From: a candidate division KSB1 bacterium
GTDB lineage: Bacteria; Zhuqueibacterota; Zhuqueibacteria; Zhuqueibacterales; Zhuqueibacteraceae
Assembly (NCBI GenBank): GCA_034506255.1
Contig: JAPDPX010000005.1
Location: 310,001 to 374,000 of the forward strand
Length of the DNA stretch: 64,000 bases
Direction: 5' to 3'
Of the stretch, positions 15,406 to 22,859 are shown piece after piece (positions within the stretch are counted from its first letter, which is position 1; each line of letters begins with the position of its first letter). The notes beneath the pieces were generated by a model. It searched no databases, was not told the origin of the DNA, and saw nothing but the letters and a program-made list of their open reading frames with translations. The translations under genes were made by a program, and so were the position numbers.

Positions 15406-15709
15406 CCTGAATTTTGCACCCAGATTGATCCCCTCCGCCGGGAACGCCGTTTTGATCGCGACGCCCAATCACCCAAGGGGTGGTGCATAAAAAATTTTGC
15501 AGGCAACCGTGCGGTCAACTCCGGTAGGAGTGAACTGTTTTTAGGGAAGCGGCATATCGCATTTCCCCAAACTCCGTCAGGAGTGGCCTGCTTGGTCCTC
15601 CTCAAAAAGCCGCGCCAGATCATGAGAAATTCTACAGGCCACTCCTGACGGAGTTTTGTGAACACACTATCTCTTCCGGGCAACCGCAAACCAGCATGCA
15701 AAATTCAGG
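15406..15709 (+). repeat. Dispersed MITE-like repeat, family A, copy 1 (complete)
   Basis: 304 bp bounded by perfect 13-bp inverted repeats, CCTGAATTTTGCA (15406-15418) and TGCAAAATTCAGG (15697-15709). The five flanking bases GAGTA occur on both sides (15401-15405 and 15710-15714), consistent with a target-site duplication. Internal blocks such as GGGGTGGTGCATAAAAA and ACTCCGGTAGGAGTGAAC recur in the copies at 21.3 and 36.2 kb. No transposase is encoded. Small minus-strand open frames inside it are conserved only because the repeat is. Confidence 0.85.
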
Positions 15710-15711
15710 GA

Positions 15712-15849
15712 GTAACTATTCAGCCCTCCTCTCGCATGTCATTCTGGAAGACTGCGCCCGTAGGGAATCCTTTTTCGCACTAGCACAGTGCGCGAAATGA
15801 AAAAAGATTGCCACGGAATGACAGCCTCTTTTTGTACTTGAATAGTTAC
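15712..15849. repeat. Second MITE-like element, 138 bp
   Basis: GTAACTATTCA (15712-15722) and TGAATAGTTAC (15839-15849) are perfect 11-bp inverted ends. Inside, GTCATTC and GAATGAC, and CGCACTAGCACAGTGCG, add further symmetry. It abuts the family A copy and precedes the zinc-ribbon gene by about 100 bases. No coding capacity. Confidence 0.65.
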
Positions 15850-15947
15850 AACGACAAAAAATTATTTTGTCATCCTACGGACGCAGTCAATTATTTTGTT
15901 TTGTTGGCTGCAACCAAAACCGTGTTACATATATCAGTGAGTGCACC

Positions 15948-16199
15948 ATGGAACAGACGAGCCGAAAGAACAACATTTTCATTGTGAAATGCGCCCATTG
16001 CCACAAGCCGTTTCACTACAAGGCGAAGTCGGAATCACAGAAGTCGAAATCCGATGATGCCGGCGAAGAGGAAATTGTTCTCGCATGCCCCTACTGCCAA
16101 AAGAAATTGATGGTCACTGTGCCGCGTCGGTTTCTGGAAAAAGAAACGCTGTACCGCGGCCCGGTGCGTGAGCTGGAAAGCCGGATAGCCAACGGTTAG
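15948..16199 (+). CDS. Small zinc-ribbon protein upstream of the CHAT gene
   Basis: 83 residues from the ATG at 15948; the frame is open further upstream but starts there would lie in the AT-rich leader. Two CxxC knuckles, Cys15-AH-Cys18 and Cys47-PY-Cys50, are separated by 28 residues rich in Lys/Ser/Glu, the pattern of a zinc ribbon (or rubredoxin-like knuckle pair). The rest is basic. It ends 58 bases before the large CHAT-NTPase-TPR gene on the same strand, so it is probably in the same transcript. Possible roles are a nucleic-acid or protein-binding accessory or sensor. No named family is recognised. Confidence 0.7.
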   Translation: MEQTSRKNNIFIVKCAHCHKPFHYKAKSESQKSKSDDAGEEEIVLACPYCQKKLMVTVPRRFLEKETLYRGPVRELESRIANG

Positions 16200-16225
16200 C
16201 CCGTACGCCCGTTTACCGGCTAACC
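16194..16225 (+). other. Hairpin between zinc-ribbon and CHAT genes
   Basis: GGTTAGCC (16194-16201) and GGCTAACC (16218-16225) are perfect inverted repeats with a 16-base loop; the left arm includes the stop codon of the zinc-ribbon gene. No T-tract follows, so a terminator is unlikely. The ribosome site of the next gene (TTGGAG) lies 20 bases downstream. Confidence 0.5.
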
Positions 16226-16257
16226 GGCCAACGGGCCAATCTCTTGGAGATTGCAAG

Positions 16258-19200
16258 ATGCCTCTCGACCTCCTCATCCGCCCGAATATTCCTGAGCACG
16301 ACCTGAAGGTGCTCACGCGCCTGCGCCAGGAATTCGACCACAAGCTGGAAAGCCAGGAACTGCCCACAACCGAAGAAATCATCGCCCTCGGCACGCATCT
16401 CTGGGAAGCGCTGGAGCATGCGGTGGATGGCGCCACCGGCATGGAAAAAATTCTCGCGCTGCGTGAACAAGCCATTGCTGCGGCTACCCACGTGCGCCTC
16501 ATCATCGAATCCGGCCAGCCGGAAATTCAGGCGTTGCCTTGGGAGCTGACGTTTCATGCCGACCAGCGCCTCGGCTTTCTCAACCGCAATCCCGACTTCA
16601 CCCTCCTGCGACGCTGGCAGCCGCCGGACAACACCACGCCCGACCTGACCGGCCGGCCCCTGAAAATCTTGCTCTTCGTCGCCTCGCCCGAAGATCTCGA
16701 CCCCGAAAAATCCCGCCTGGATTTCGAGACCGAAGAGAATTTTCTGTTCGCGCAATTGGATGAGGCCATCAGCCGCGGCGAAGTGGAGATCGACGTGGCC
16801 GAAGACGGCACCCTGGAAACCCTGCAAGCCCGTCTCGAAAACAATGTCTATCACGTCGTGCATTGCAGCATGCACGGCCGCATGGAGGAGGGCCACGCGG
16901 TTTTGTTTTTTGAAGGTTATGCCACCGGCCGGCAGCGCGCCATCACTCCCAAAGAGTTGATTGACGTGTGGAAAAATGCCAAAGCGCCGGTGCCCTGCTT
17001 CTTCCTCTCCGCCTGCCAGAGCGCGCAACCCGACACCCAACGCGCGGTGCCGGATTTTACCCGCGCCCTGCTCGCGGACGGCGTACCGCATGTCATCGGC
17101 ATGCGGCGCTCGGTGGCCGATACCGCTGCCACCCATTTCGCCGGTCATTTTTATCATGCCCTGGCCACCGGCAAAGCCATTGATTGCGCCGTCACCGAAG
17201 CGCGCCAGAAAATCACCGGCGACCTTGCCGGCGGAACCACAGACCCGCACCTGCAACTCTTCATTGAATTATTCCAGCAGTGGAGCATTCCGGTGTTCTA
17301 CTCGCGCAAGTCGGAGACCGCCCTGCTCGACGCGCAAAAACCCTTTCAGCCACAGCCCCGGCCGCGCATGAAGAAAATTCGCATTGGCGGCCTGGAAGTG
17401 GTGCAGGAGGGCTTCATCGGCCGGCGTGCCGCGAAGCGGGCGCACTACCGCAAATGGGCCAGCGGCGGGAACCGGCACTTGCTGCTCTGCGGCATTGGCG
17501 GCGTGGGCAAGACCGCGCTCGCCGGCCACTTTAGCCTGCGCCTGCGCCATGAGCAGCCGGACCTGCAAATTTTCGCCTTTGCCCCGCCGTTCGATCTCGC
17601 CGCCATCGAAGAGCAATTGCGCACGCCTTTTCTGCAGGCCGCCAACAAAAACCAAGTTGAAAAATGGCAAATTTTGGAGAAGCCTCTCGATCGTCTGCAA
17701 GTCATGCTCGGCGCCATTACCGCTGCCGTACCCACCTTGTTCATCTTCGACAACCTCGAGTCCTGCCTGGATTTGGCCACCCGGCGCTTCCGGCCGGAGC
17801 ATGCCGCCACCGAGAAACTCATTGCCGCGGTGCAGCGCCAGAACGGGCAGGTGTGGACCCTGCTCACCTGCCGCTACGCCATTGCCAGTGACCAGCTCGC
17901 GCACGTGACGCCAGCGGAATTGCCCGAGGCCAGCCTCGGCGACATCCTGCGCTTCATGCGGCAATGGCCGTGGCCGGAAACCGTGAGCAGCGACGACAAG
18001 GCCGAGATGTACAAAACCCTCGGCGGCAACTTCCGCAGCATCGAATGGCTCTCCGGCCTGCTCACCGCGCGTGAAAAGACGTGGAAAATGCTGCAGCAGA
18101 AATTTGCCGGCTTGACACCGCCAGCAGATACGCCCGAGGCCGCACGCCAAACCGTGGCCGAAGCCATGCGCCGTGACCTGATCTTTGAGGAATTGCTCGA
18201 CCAACTCACCCCGGCCGAGAAATTGCTCTTGCAGCGCCTGACGTTGGAGCCGCGGCCGCTGATCATTGACGGCCTGTATGCGTTGTGGGATGAGCCGGAT
18301 AATTTGGAAAATGCCGTTGCGCAGTTGAGCAATTACGTTTTACTCGAGACCGCCCACTCCCCGGACCTCGATCTTCCCACCTACCGCGTGGCGCCGTTGG
18401 TGGTGGAATTGCTCAAGCGCGCGCCCTTGAGCAAGGCGTTGCAGCGCGACACCCATGCCCGCTTGGCGAGATATTGGCGCTATGCTGGCGAAAAATTCAC
18501 CCGTTTGATCAGCGATGATTGGGCCGCCTTCGAGCATTTTACCTTGGCCGGAATGCAGCAAGAGGCGGATGAAATGCGTGCGAGCTTGAGCAGGGAATAT
18601 TTTGGCCGGCAGCAATTTGGCGTGGTGGTGGAGCTGTTGCTGCCGTTTGTGCAGCGCCGGGGTCAGACCGCACCGTGGTGGGCGCTGAATTTGTTGGGCC
18701 AATCTTTGCATCATCTTGGTCAATATGATGCAGCCCTGCAACGCTATTTGTCGGCGGAAAAACTGGTCAAGAAGGCAAAGACGAAGGAAGAAAAGAAAAA
18801 TCTGAGCACGACGCTGAACAACATCAGTCAGATCTATTCTGCACGCGGGGATTACGCCACGGCGCTTTCGTATTTGGAAGAGAGTTTGAAGATAAGCCGC
18901 GAAATCGGCGACCGGCAGGGCGAGGGCACGACGCTGGGTAACATCGGCAACATTTATCTTGCGCGCGGGGATTACGCCACGGCGCTGGACTATTTGCAAC
19001 AAAGTTTGAAGATTCGCCGCGAAATCGGCGACCGGCAGGGCGAGGGCGCGACGCTGGGTAACATCGGCAACATTTATCTTGCGCGCGGGGATTACGCCAT
19101 GGCGCTGGACTATTTGCAACAAAGTTTGAAGATTCTCCGCGAAATCGGCGACCGGCTGGGCGAGGGCGCGACGCTGGGTAACATCGGCAACATTTATCGT

Positions 19201-20880
19201 GCGCGCGGGGATTACGCCACGGCGCTGGACTATTTGCAACAAAGTTTGAAGATTCGCCGCGAAATCGGCGACCGGCAGGGCGAGGGCGCGACGCTGGGTA
19301 ACATCGGCAACATTTATCGTGCGCGCGGGGATTACGCCACGGCGCTGTACTATTTGCAACAGAGTTTGAAGATTCTCCGCGCAATCGGCGACCGGCAGGG
19401 CGAGGGCACGACGCTGAACAACATCAGTCAGATCTATGATGCGGCCGGAGATTACGCCACGGCGCTTTCGTATTTGGAAAAGAGTTTGGCGATTCAAAGA
19501 GAAATCGGCGACCGGAAGGGCGAGGGCGCGACGCTGAACAACATCAGTCAGATCTATGATGCACGCGGGGATTACGCCACGGCGCTTTCGTATTTGGAAG
19601 AGAGTTTGAAAATTCGCCGCGAAATCGGCGACCGGCAGGGCGAGGGCGCGACGCTGAACAACATCAGTCAGATCTATGATGCACGCGGGGATTACGCCAC
19701 GGCGCTTTCGTATTTGGAAGAGAGTTTGAAAATAAGCCGCGAAATCGGCGACCGGCAGGGCGAGGGCGCGACGCTGAACAACCTTGCCACGACCGCTTAT
19801 GCTGGCGGGGATTACGCCACGGCGCTCAAGTATTTGGAAGAGAGTTTGAAAATAAGCCGCGAAATCGGCGACCGGAAGGGCGAGGGCGCGACGCTGAACA
19901 ACATCAGTCAGATCTATTCTGCGCGTGGCGATTACGGCAAGGCGCTGGAGTATTTGGAAAAGAGTTTGGCGATTCAAAGAGAAATCGGCGACCGGCAGGG
20001 CGAGGGCACGACGCTGAACAACATTGCAGGCATTTATCTTGCGCGCGGGGATTACGACACGGCGCTGGACTATTTGCAACAAAGTTTGAAGATAAGCCGC
20101 GAAATCGGCGACCGGAAGGGCGAGGGCGCGACGCTGAACAACATCAGTCAGATCTATGATGCACGCGGGGATTACGCCACGGCGCTGGACTATTTGCAAC
20201 AGAGTTTGAAGATTCTCCGCGAAATCGGCGACCGGCAGGGCGAGGGCGCGACGCTGAACAACCTTGCCACGACCGCTTATGCTGGCGGGGATTACGCCAC
20301 GGCGCTGGACTATTTGCAACAAAGTTTGAAGATTCTCCGCGAAATCGGCGACCGGAAGGGCGAGGGCACGACGCTAGGTAACATCGGCGACATTTATCGT
20401 GCGCGCTGGGATTACGCCACGGCGCTCAAGTATTTGGAAGAGAGTTTGAAAATTCGCCGCGAAATCGGCGACCGGAAGGGCGAGGGCACGACGCTGAACA
20501 ACCTTGCCACGACCGCTTATGCTGGCGGGGATTACGCCACGGCGCTGGAGTATTTGCAACAAAGTTTGAAGATTCTCCGCGAAATCAGCGACCGGGCGGG
20601 TATGATCCCCACTTTGCACAATCTGGCCCTCATTTATCTGCAAAACCAGCAGCTTGAGGCAGCGCTGCAATCTTTTATGGAAGCACTGCAACTGGCTCAT
20701 GAAACCAATTATGCTGAGGGCATCTTCAACGTCTCCCGCGATCTCGGCAGACTGCTCTGCGACCTCGGCCAAAAAAAGCTGGGCCTGCCCTTGCTCCGGC
20801 AAGCCCTCGAGGTGGGCCGGCAAATCGGGCATCCGGGAACAGACGAAGTACAAAAATTACTGCAAGAATACACAACGTAA
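16258..20880 (+). CDS. CHAT protease / NB-ARC-like NTPase / TPR protein (STAND-like)
   Basis: 1540 residues. Residues 1-350 are a CHAT caspase-like domain: catalytic His206 in HCSMHGRM and Cys253 in FFLSACQSAQ, followed by the family end motif FYHALATGKAIDCAVTEARQ. Residues about 375-720 are a STAND/NB-ARC-like NTPase: Walker A GIGGVGKT at 412-419 and Walker B LFIFD ending at Asp498. From residue 851, fifteen near-identical 40-residue TPRs (xxLNNISQIYxARGDYATAL then YLEESLKIxREIGDRxGEG) run to about 1451, flanked by degenerate TPRs on both sides. Known relatives act as ligand-triggered proteases in immunity or cell-death systems. Here a TPR sensor, an NTPase switch and a protease effector sit in one chain. 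TTGGAG precedes the ATG. Domain calls are firm; the defence role is inferred. Confidence 0.9.
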   Translation: MPLDLLIRPNIPEHDLKVLTRLRQEFDHKLESQELPTTEEIIALGTHLWEALEHAVDGATGMEKILALREQAIAAATHVRLIIESGQPEIQALPWELTFHADQRLGFLNRNPDFTLLRRWQPPDNTTPDLTGRPLKILLFVASPEDLDPEKSRLDFETEENFLFAQLDEAISRGEVEIDVAEDGTLETLQARLENNVYHVVHCSMHGRMEEGHAVLFFEGYATGRQRAITPKELIDVWKNAKAPVPCFFLSACQSAQPDTQRAVPDFTRALLADGVPHVIGMRRSVADTAATHFAGHFYHALATGKAIDCAVTEARQKITGDLAGGTTDPHLQLFIELFQQWSIPVFYSRKSETALLDAQKPFQPQPRPRMKKIRIGGLEVVQEGFIGRRAAKRAHYRKWASGGNRHLLLCGIGGVGKTALAGHFSLRLRHEQPDLQIFAFAPPFDLAAIEEQLRTPFLQAANKNQVEKWQILEKPLDRLQVMLGAITAAVPTLFIFDNLESCLDLATRRFRPEHAATEKLIAAVQRQNGQVWTLLTCRYAIASDQLAHVTPAELPEASLGDILRFMRQWPWPETVSSDDKAEMYKTLGGNFRSIEWLSGLLTAREKTWKMLQQKFAGLTPPADTPEAARQTVAEAMRRDLIFEELLDQLTPAEKLLLQRLTLEPRPLIIDGLYALWDEPDNLENAVAQLSNYVLLETAHSPDLDLPTYRVAPLVVELLKRAPLSKALQRDTHARLARYWRYAGEKFTRLISDDWAAFEHFTLAGMQQEADEMRASLSREYFGRQQFGVVVELLLPFVQRRGQTAPWWALNLLGQSLHHLGQYDAALQRYLSAEKLVKKAKTKEEKKNLSTTLNNISQIYSARGDYATALSYLEESLKISREIGDRQGEGTTLGNIGNIYLARGDYATALDYLQQSLKIRREIGDRQGEGATLGNIGNIYLARGDYAMALDYLQQSLKILREIGDRLGEGATLGNIGNIYRARGDYATALDYLQQSLKIRREIGDRQGEGATLGNIGNIYRARGDYATALYYLQQSLKILRAIGDRQGEGTTLNNISQIYDAAGDYATALSYLEKSLAIQREIGDRKGEGATLNNISQIYDARGDYATALSYLEESLKIRREIGDRQGEGATLNNISQIYDARGDYATALSYLEESLKISREIGDRQGEGATLNNLATTAYAGGDYATALKYLEESLKISREIGDRKGEGATLNNISQIYSARGDYGKALEYLEKSLAIQREIGDRQGEGTTLNNIAGIYLARGDYDTALDYLQQSLKISREIGDRKGEGATLNNISQIYDARGDYATALDYLQQSLKILREIGDRQGEGATLNNLATTAYAGGDYATALDYLQQSLKILREIGDRKGEGTTLGNIGDIYRARWDYATALKYLEESLKIRREIGDRKGEGTTLNNLATTAYAGGDYATALEYLQQSLKILREISDRAGMIPTLHNLALIYLQNQQLEAALQSFMEALQLAHETNYAEGIFNVSRDLGRLLCDLGQKKLGLPLLRQALEVGRQIGHPGTDEVQKLLQEYTT
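18808..20607 (+). repeat. Tandem array of fifteen 120-bp units encoding TPRs
   Basis: Units of exactly 120 bp repeat in register; each begins ACGACGCTG or GCGACGCTG and contains GAAATCGGCGACCGG and GATTACGCCACGGCG. Many neighbours differ by only a few bases (for example the units around 18930, 19050, 19170 and 19290). Differences concentrate at a few codons: LGNIGNIYL, LNNISQIYD or LNNLATTAY, and ALDYLQQSL or ALSYLEESL. The array is coding, not a CRISPR or satellite. Confidence 0.92.
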
Positions 20881-21012
20881 CGCAGGTTTCCAGCCTGCCT
20901 GCAGACAAGATGTCTGCGCTACGATCTCGCGCTACAGACGGCGGAGCGCCAAGCCTCCTGCCCAAAATTATTCAGAACCGCGAAGCCGCGAAGAACGCAA
21001 AGTTTGACCGAT
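20881..21012. other. Gap with short repeat-like fragments
   Basis: Directly after the CHAT stop come short stretches typical of scattered intergenic repeats (GCAGACAAGATGTCTGCGCTAC and CCGCGAAGCCGCGAAGAACGC types). The first contains the palindrome GCAGACAAGATGTCTGC. No gene is visible. Confidence 0.4.
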
Positions 21013-21594
21013 TTGATCGCGACGCCCACCCCCCCCAGGGGCATAGGTGTCAAGTTAGAGACTCATGTCCCACCCCTGTTGGGGGTGGAATGTTTACGGC
21101 GTGCGAATTCTGTAATTTTCCAAGCTCCGTAGGAGTAAATGCGCTATGTCAACTGTTCACATTCGACAATTCACATATCGTTCCTACGGAGCTTTAATCG
21201 CGCATGTAGTTTTCTATAAACATTTCGCTCCTAACGGCGCTGAACAACCGGCCATCTCAAACCAGCAATAACGCTCCTGGCATCTTAGTTTGACACCTAT
21301 GCCACCCAAGGGGTGGTGCATAAAAAATTTTGCAGGCAACCGTGCGGTCAACTCCGGTAGGAGTGAACTGTTTTTAGGGAAGCGGCATATCGCATTTCCC
21401 CAAACTCCGTCAGGAGTGGCCTGCTTGGTCCTCCTCAAAAAACCGCGCCAGATCATGAGAAATTCTACAGGCCACTCCTGACGGAGTTTAAAGACACGCA
21501 AGATGCTCCTGTCTACAAACAGTTCATTCCTGACGGAGTTTTGTGAACACGCCATTTCTTCCGGGGAACAGCAAGCCGGCATGCAAAATTCTGG
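21013..21594 (+). repeat. Dispersed repeat, family A, copy 2, interrupted by a nested element
   Basis: Left remnant 21013-21039 (TTGATCGCGACGCCCA) and right part 21304-21594 belong to one family A copy, split by the element at 21040-21303. The right part matches copy 1 from ACCCAAGGGGTGG to GACGGAGTTT (about 185 bp) with one difference that I found. It then carries about 52 extra bases that copy 1 lacks but copy 3 has, and ends in TGCAAAATTCTGG, a one-base variant of the terminal repeat. The 5' terminal repeat is missing. Confidence 0.8.
21040..21303. mobile_element. Nested MITE-like insertion, 264 bp
   Basis: GGCATAGGTGTCAA (21040-21053) and TTGACACCTATGCC (21290-21303) are perfect 14-bp inverted ends. 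The interior has its own symmetry: AGCTCCGTAGGAG near 21125 against TCCTACGGAGCT near 21183. It interrupts the family A repeat exactly where copies 1 and 3 are continuous. No transposase inside, so it would need one supplied in trans. Confidence 0.75.
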
Positions 21595-21630
21595 CAGCAC
21601 AACCGTGATTCAAACCTCAGTGTCAGGATC

Positions 21631-21786
21631 AAACAAAACATTCCGCCCCCGAAAACAAAATCCCACGAAAAAAGCATTTTCGTGGGACTTCATTGGCGCG
21701 GGAGTAAACGCAGCCGATTTGTTCGATCCCGGCAGCAAACAGAAAAAATCCGCCCCCGAAAGCGAAATTCCGCGAAAAAATAATTC
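21631..21786 (+). repeat. Family B hairpin repeat at the etfA 3' end
   Basis: TCCCACGAAAA (21661-21671) and TTTTCGTGGGA (21677-21687) form an 11-bp stem with a five-base loop. Flanks match 14765-14860. A second partial unit (CCGCCCCCGAAAGCGAAATTCCGCG) runs to the etfA stop codon, so the element lies directly at the 3' end of the beta-oxidation run. Confidence 0.7.
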
Positions 21787-22776
21787 TCAGCCGGCCGTGA
21801 TCTCCTTTATCGCCTTGGTCAGTTCCGGCACGATTTCGAAAAGGTCGCCGACGATGCCATAATCGGCAATGTCGAAGATCGGCGCGCGTTCGTCCTTGTT
21901 GATGGCGACGATGGTGCGCGCGGCTTTCATGCCCACGATGTGCTGAATCGCGCCGGAAATGCCGACCGCGAGATAGAGCTTGGGCGCGACCGTCTGGCCG
22001 GAGGAGCCAATCTGGCGGTCCGGCGGCAGCCAGCCCTCGTCGCATACCGGCCGCGAGGCCGCCAGCTCGGCGCCCAGCACCCGGGCGAGCTCCTCCACCA
22101 GCGGGAGATTGCCCTTTTCCTTGATGCCGCGGCCGACGGAGACGATCAGGTCTGCCTTGGTCAAATCCACCTTGCCCTTGACGCCCTCAAAAATTTCCAG
22201 CACTTTGGTGCGAATGGCGACGCCGGAGAGATCGACGCCGGCCTCGCTGACCGCCGCGCTGCCGCCTTTTTTCAGATTGTCGCTGCTCACCGCGCCGGCT
22301 TGAAACGTGATGAAATAAGGCGGCGCGCCGGCAAAGGTGAAATCGGCATTGATCTTTCCCTGAAACGCCTGGCGCACCAGCACCGGCGTGCCGTTCTCAA
22401 TGCGGTAGCCGACGCAATCCGCAAGCAAACCGCGCTCGCAGGCAGCAGCCAGCTTGGGGAAGTAATCGCGCGCCTGGTAGGAATGCCCGGCCAGCACATA
22501 TTGCGGCGCAACGCGCGCGATGACTTGCCGTGCAGCCGCGCTGAAGCCGTCAGGCGTGTAATGCTGCAATTCGGCATTCTCGGCAAACCAAACCTGCGCC
22601 AGGACAGCGGTGGCCGCTTCCCGGGCGGCGGCCGCAGCCGCCCGGCCCAGCACCAGCGCGCTCACGCTTTGGCCCAGTGCCGTGCCCAATTCCTGGCCCG
22701 CCGCCAGCGCCTCCCAGCCGATGCGGCTGATTCTGCCTTCGTTTTGCTCCGTGATCACCAATATGCCTGCTGCCAT
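21787..22776 (-). CDS. etfA: Electron transfer flavoprotein, alpha subunit
   Basis: 329 residues, full length. The C-terminal FAD domain shows the signature [19 protein letters not shown] and then [16 protein letters not shown] and [13 protein letters not shown]. The N-terminal part is the usual ETF fold. With EtfB it takes electrons from acyl-CoA dehydrogenase and passes them to the quinone pool through ETF dehydrogenase, which is not encoded in the window. ATG at 22776 has GGAG eight bases upstream. It lies 83 bases downstream of etfB, last in the beta-oxidation run. Confidence 0.96.
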   Translation of the reverse strand: MAAGILVITEQNEGRISRIGWEALAAGQELGTALGQSVSALVLGRAAAAAAREAATAVLAQVWFAENAELQHYTPDGFSAAARQVIARVAPQYVLAGHSYQARDYFPKLAAACERGLLADCVGYRIENGTPVLVRQAFQGKINADFTFAGAPPYFITFQAGAVSSDNLKKGGSAAVSEAGVDLSGVAIRTKVLEIFEGVKGKVDLTKADLIVSVGRGIKEKGNLPLVEELARVLGAELAASRPVCDEGWLPPDRQIGSSGQTVAPKLYLAVGISGAIQHIVGMKAARTIVAINKDERAPIFDIADYGIVGDLFEIVPELTKAIKEITAG

Positions 22777-22859
22777 CTTGTGCTCCAGATTGCAATGGGG
22801 TTTCCGACCCGTTCACCGGCGGGCACGCCGCAGGGCCGGCGCGTTTCGATGAGAACCGG

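Noticed and set aside
15267..15701. Minus-strand frame with RGFLRRTKQATPDGVWGNAI, repeated at 21214-21600 and partly at 36053-36331
   Set aside because: Lies wholly within family A repeats, has different N termini in each copy and no start-site or domain evidence; the similarity is explained by the DNA repeat.
18340..20322. Minus-strand 660-codon open frame with a striking internal repeat (LQIVQRRGVIP, RRALALPVADF)
   Set aside because: It is the antisense shadow of the TPR array; the repeat only mirrors the 120-bp period, and the plus-strand frame has clear CHAT, NTPase and TPR domains.
18808..20607. CRISPR-like or satellite array
   Set aside because: Unit length is 120 bp without unique spacers, and every unit is an in-frame TPR.
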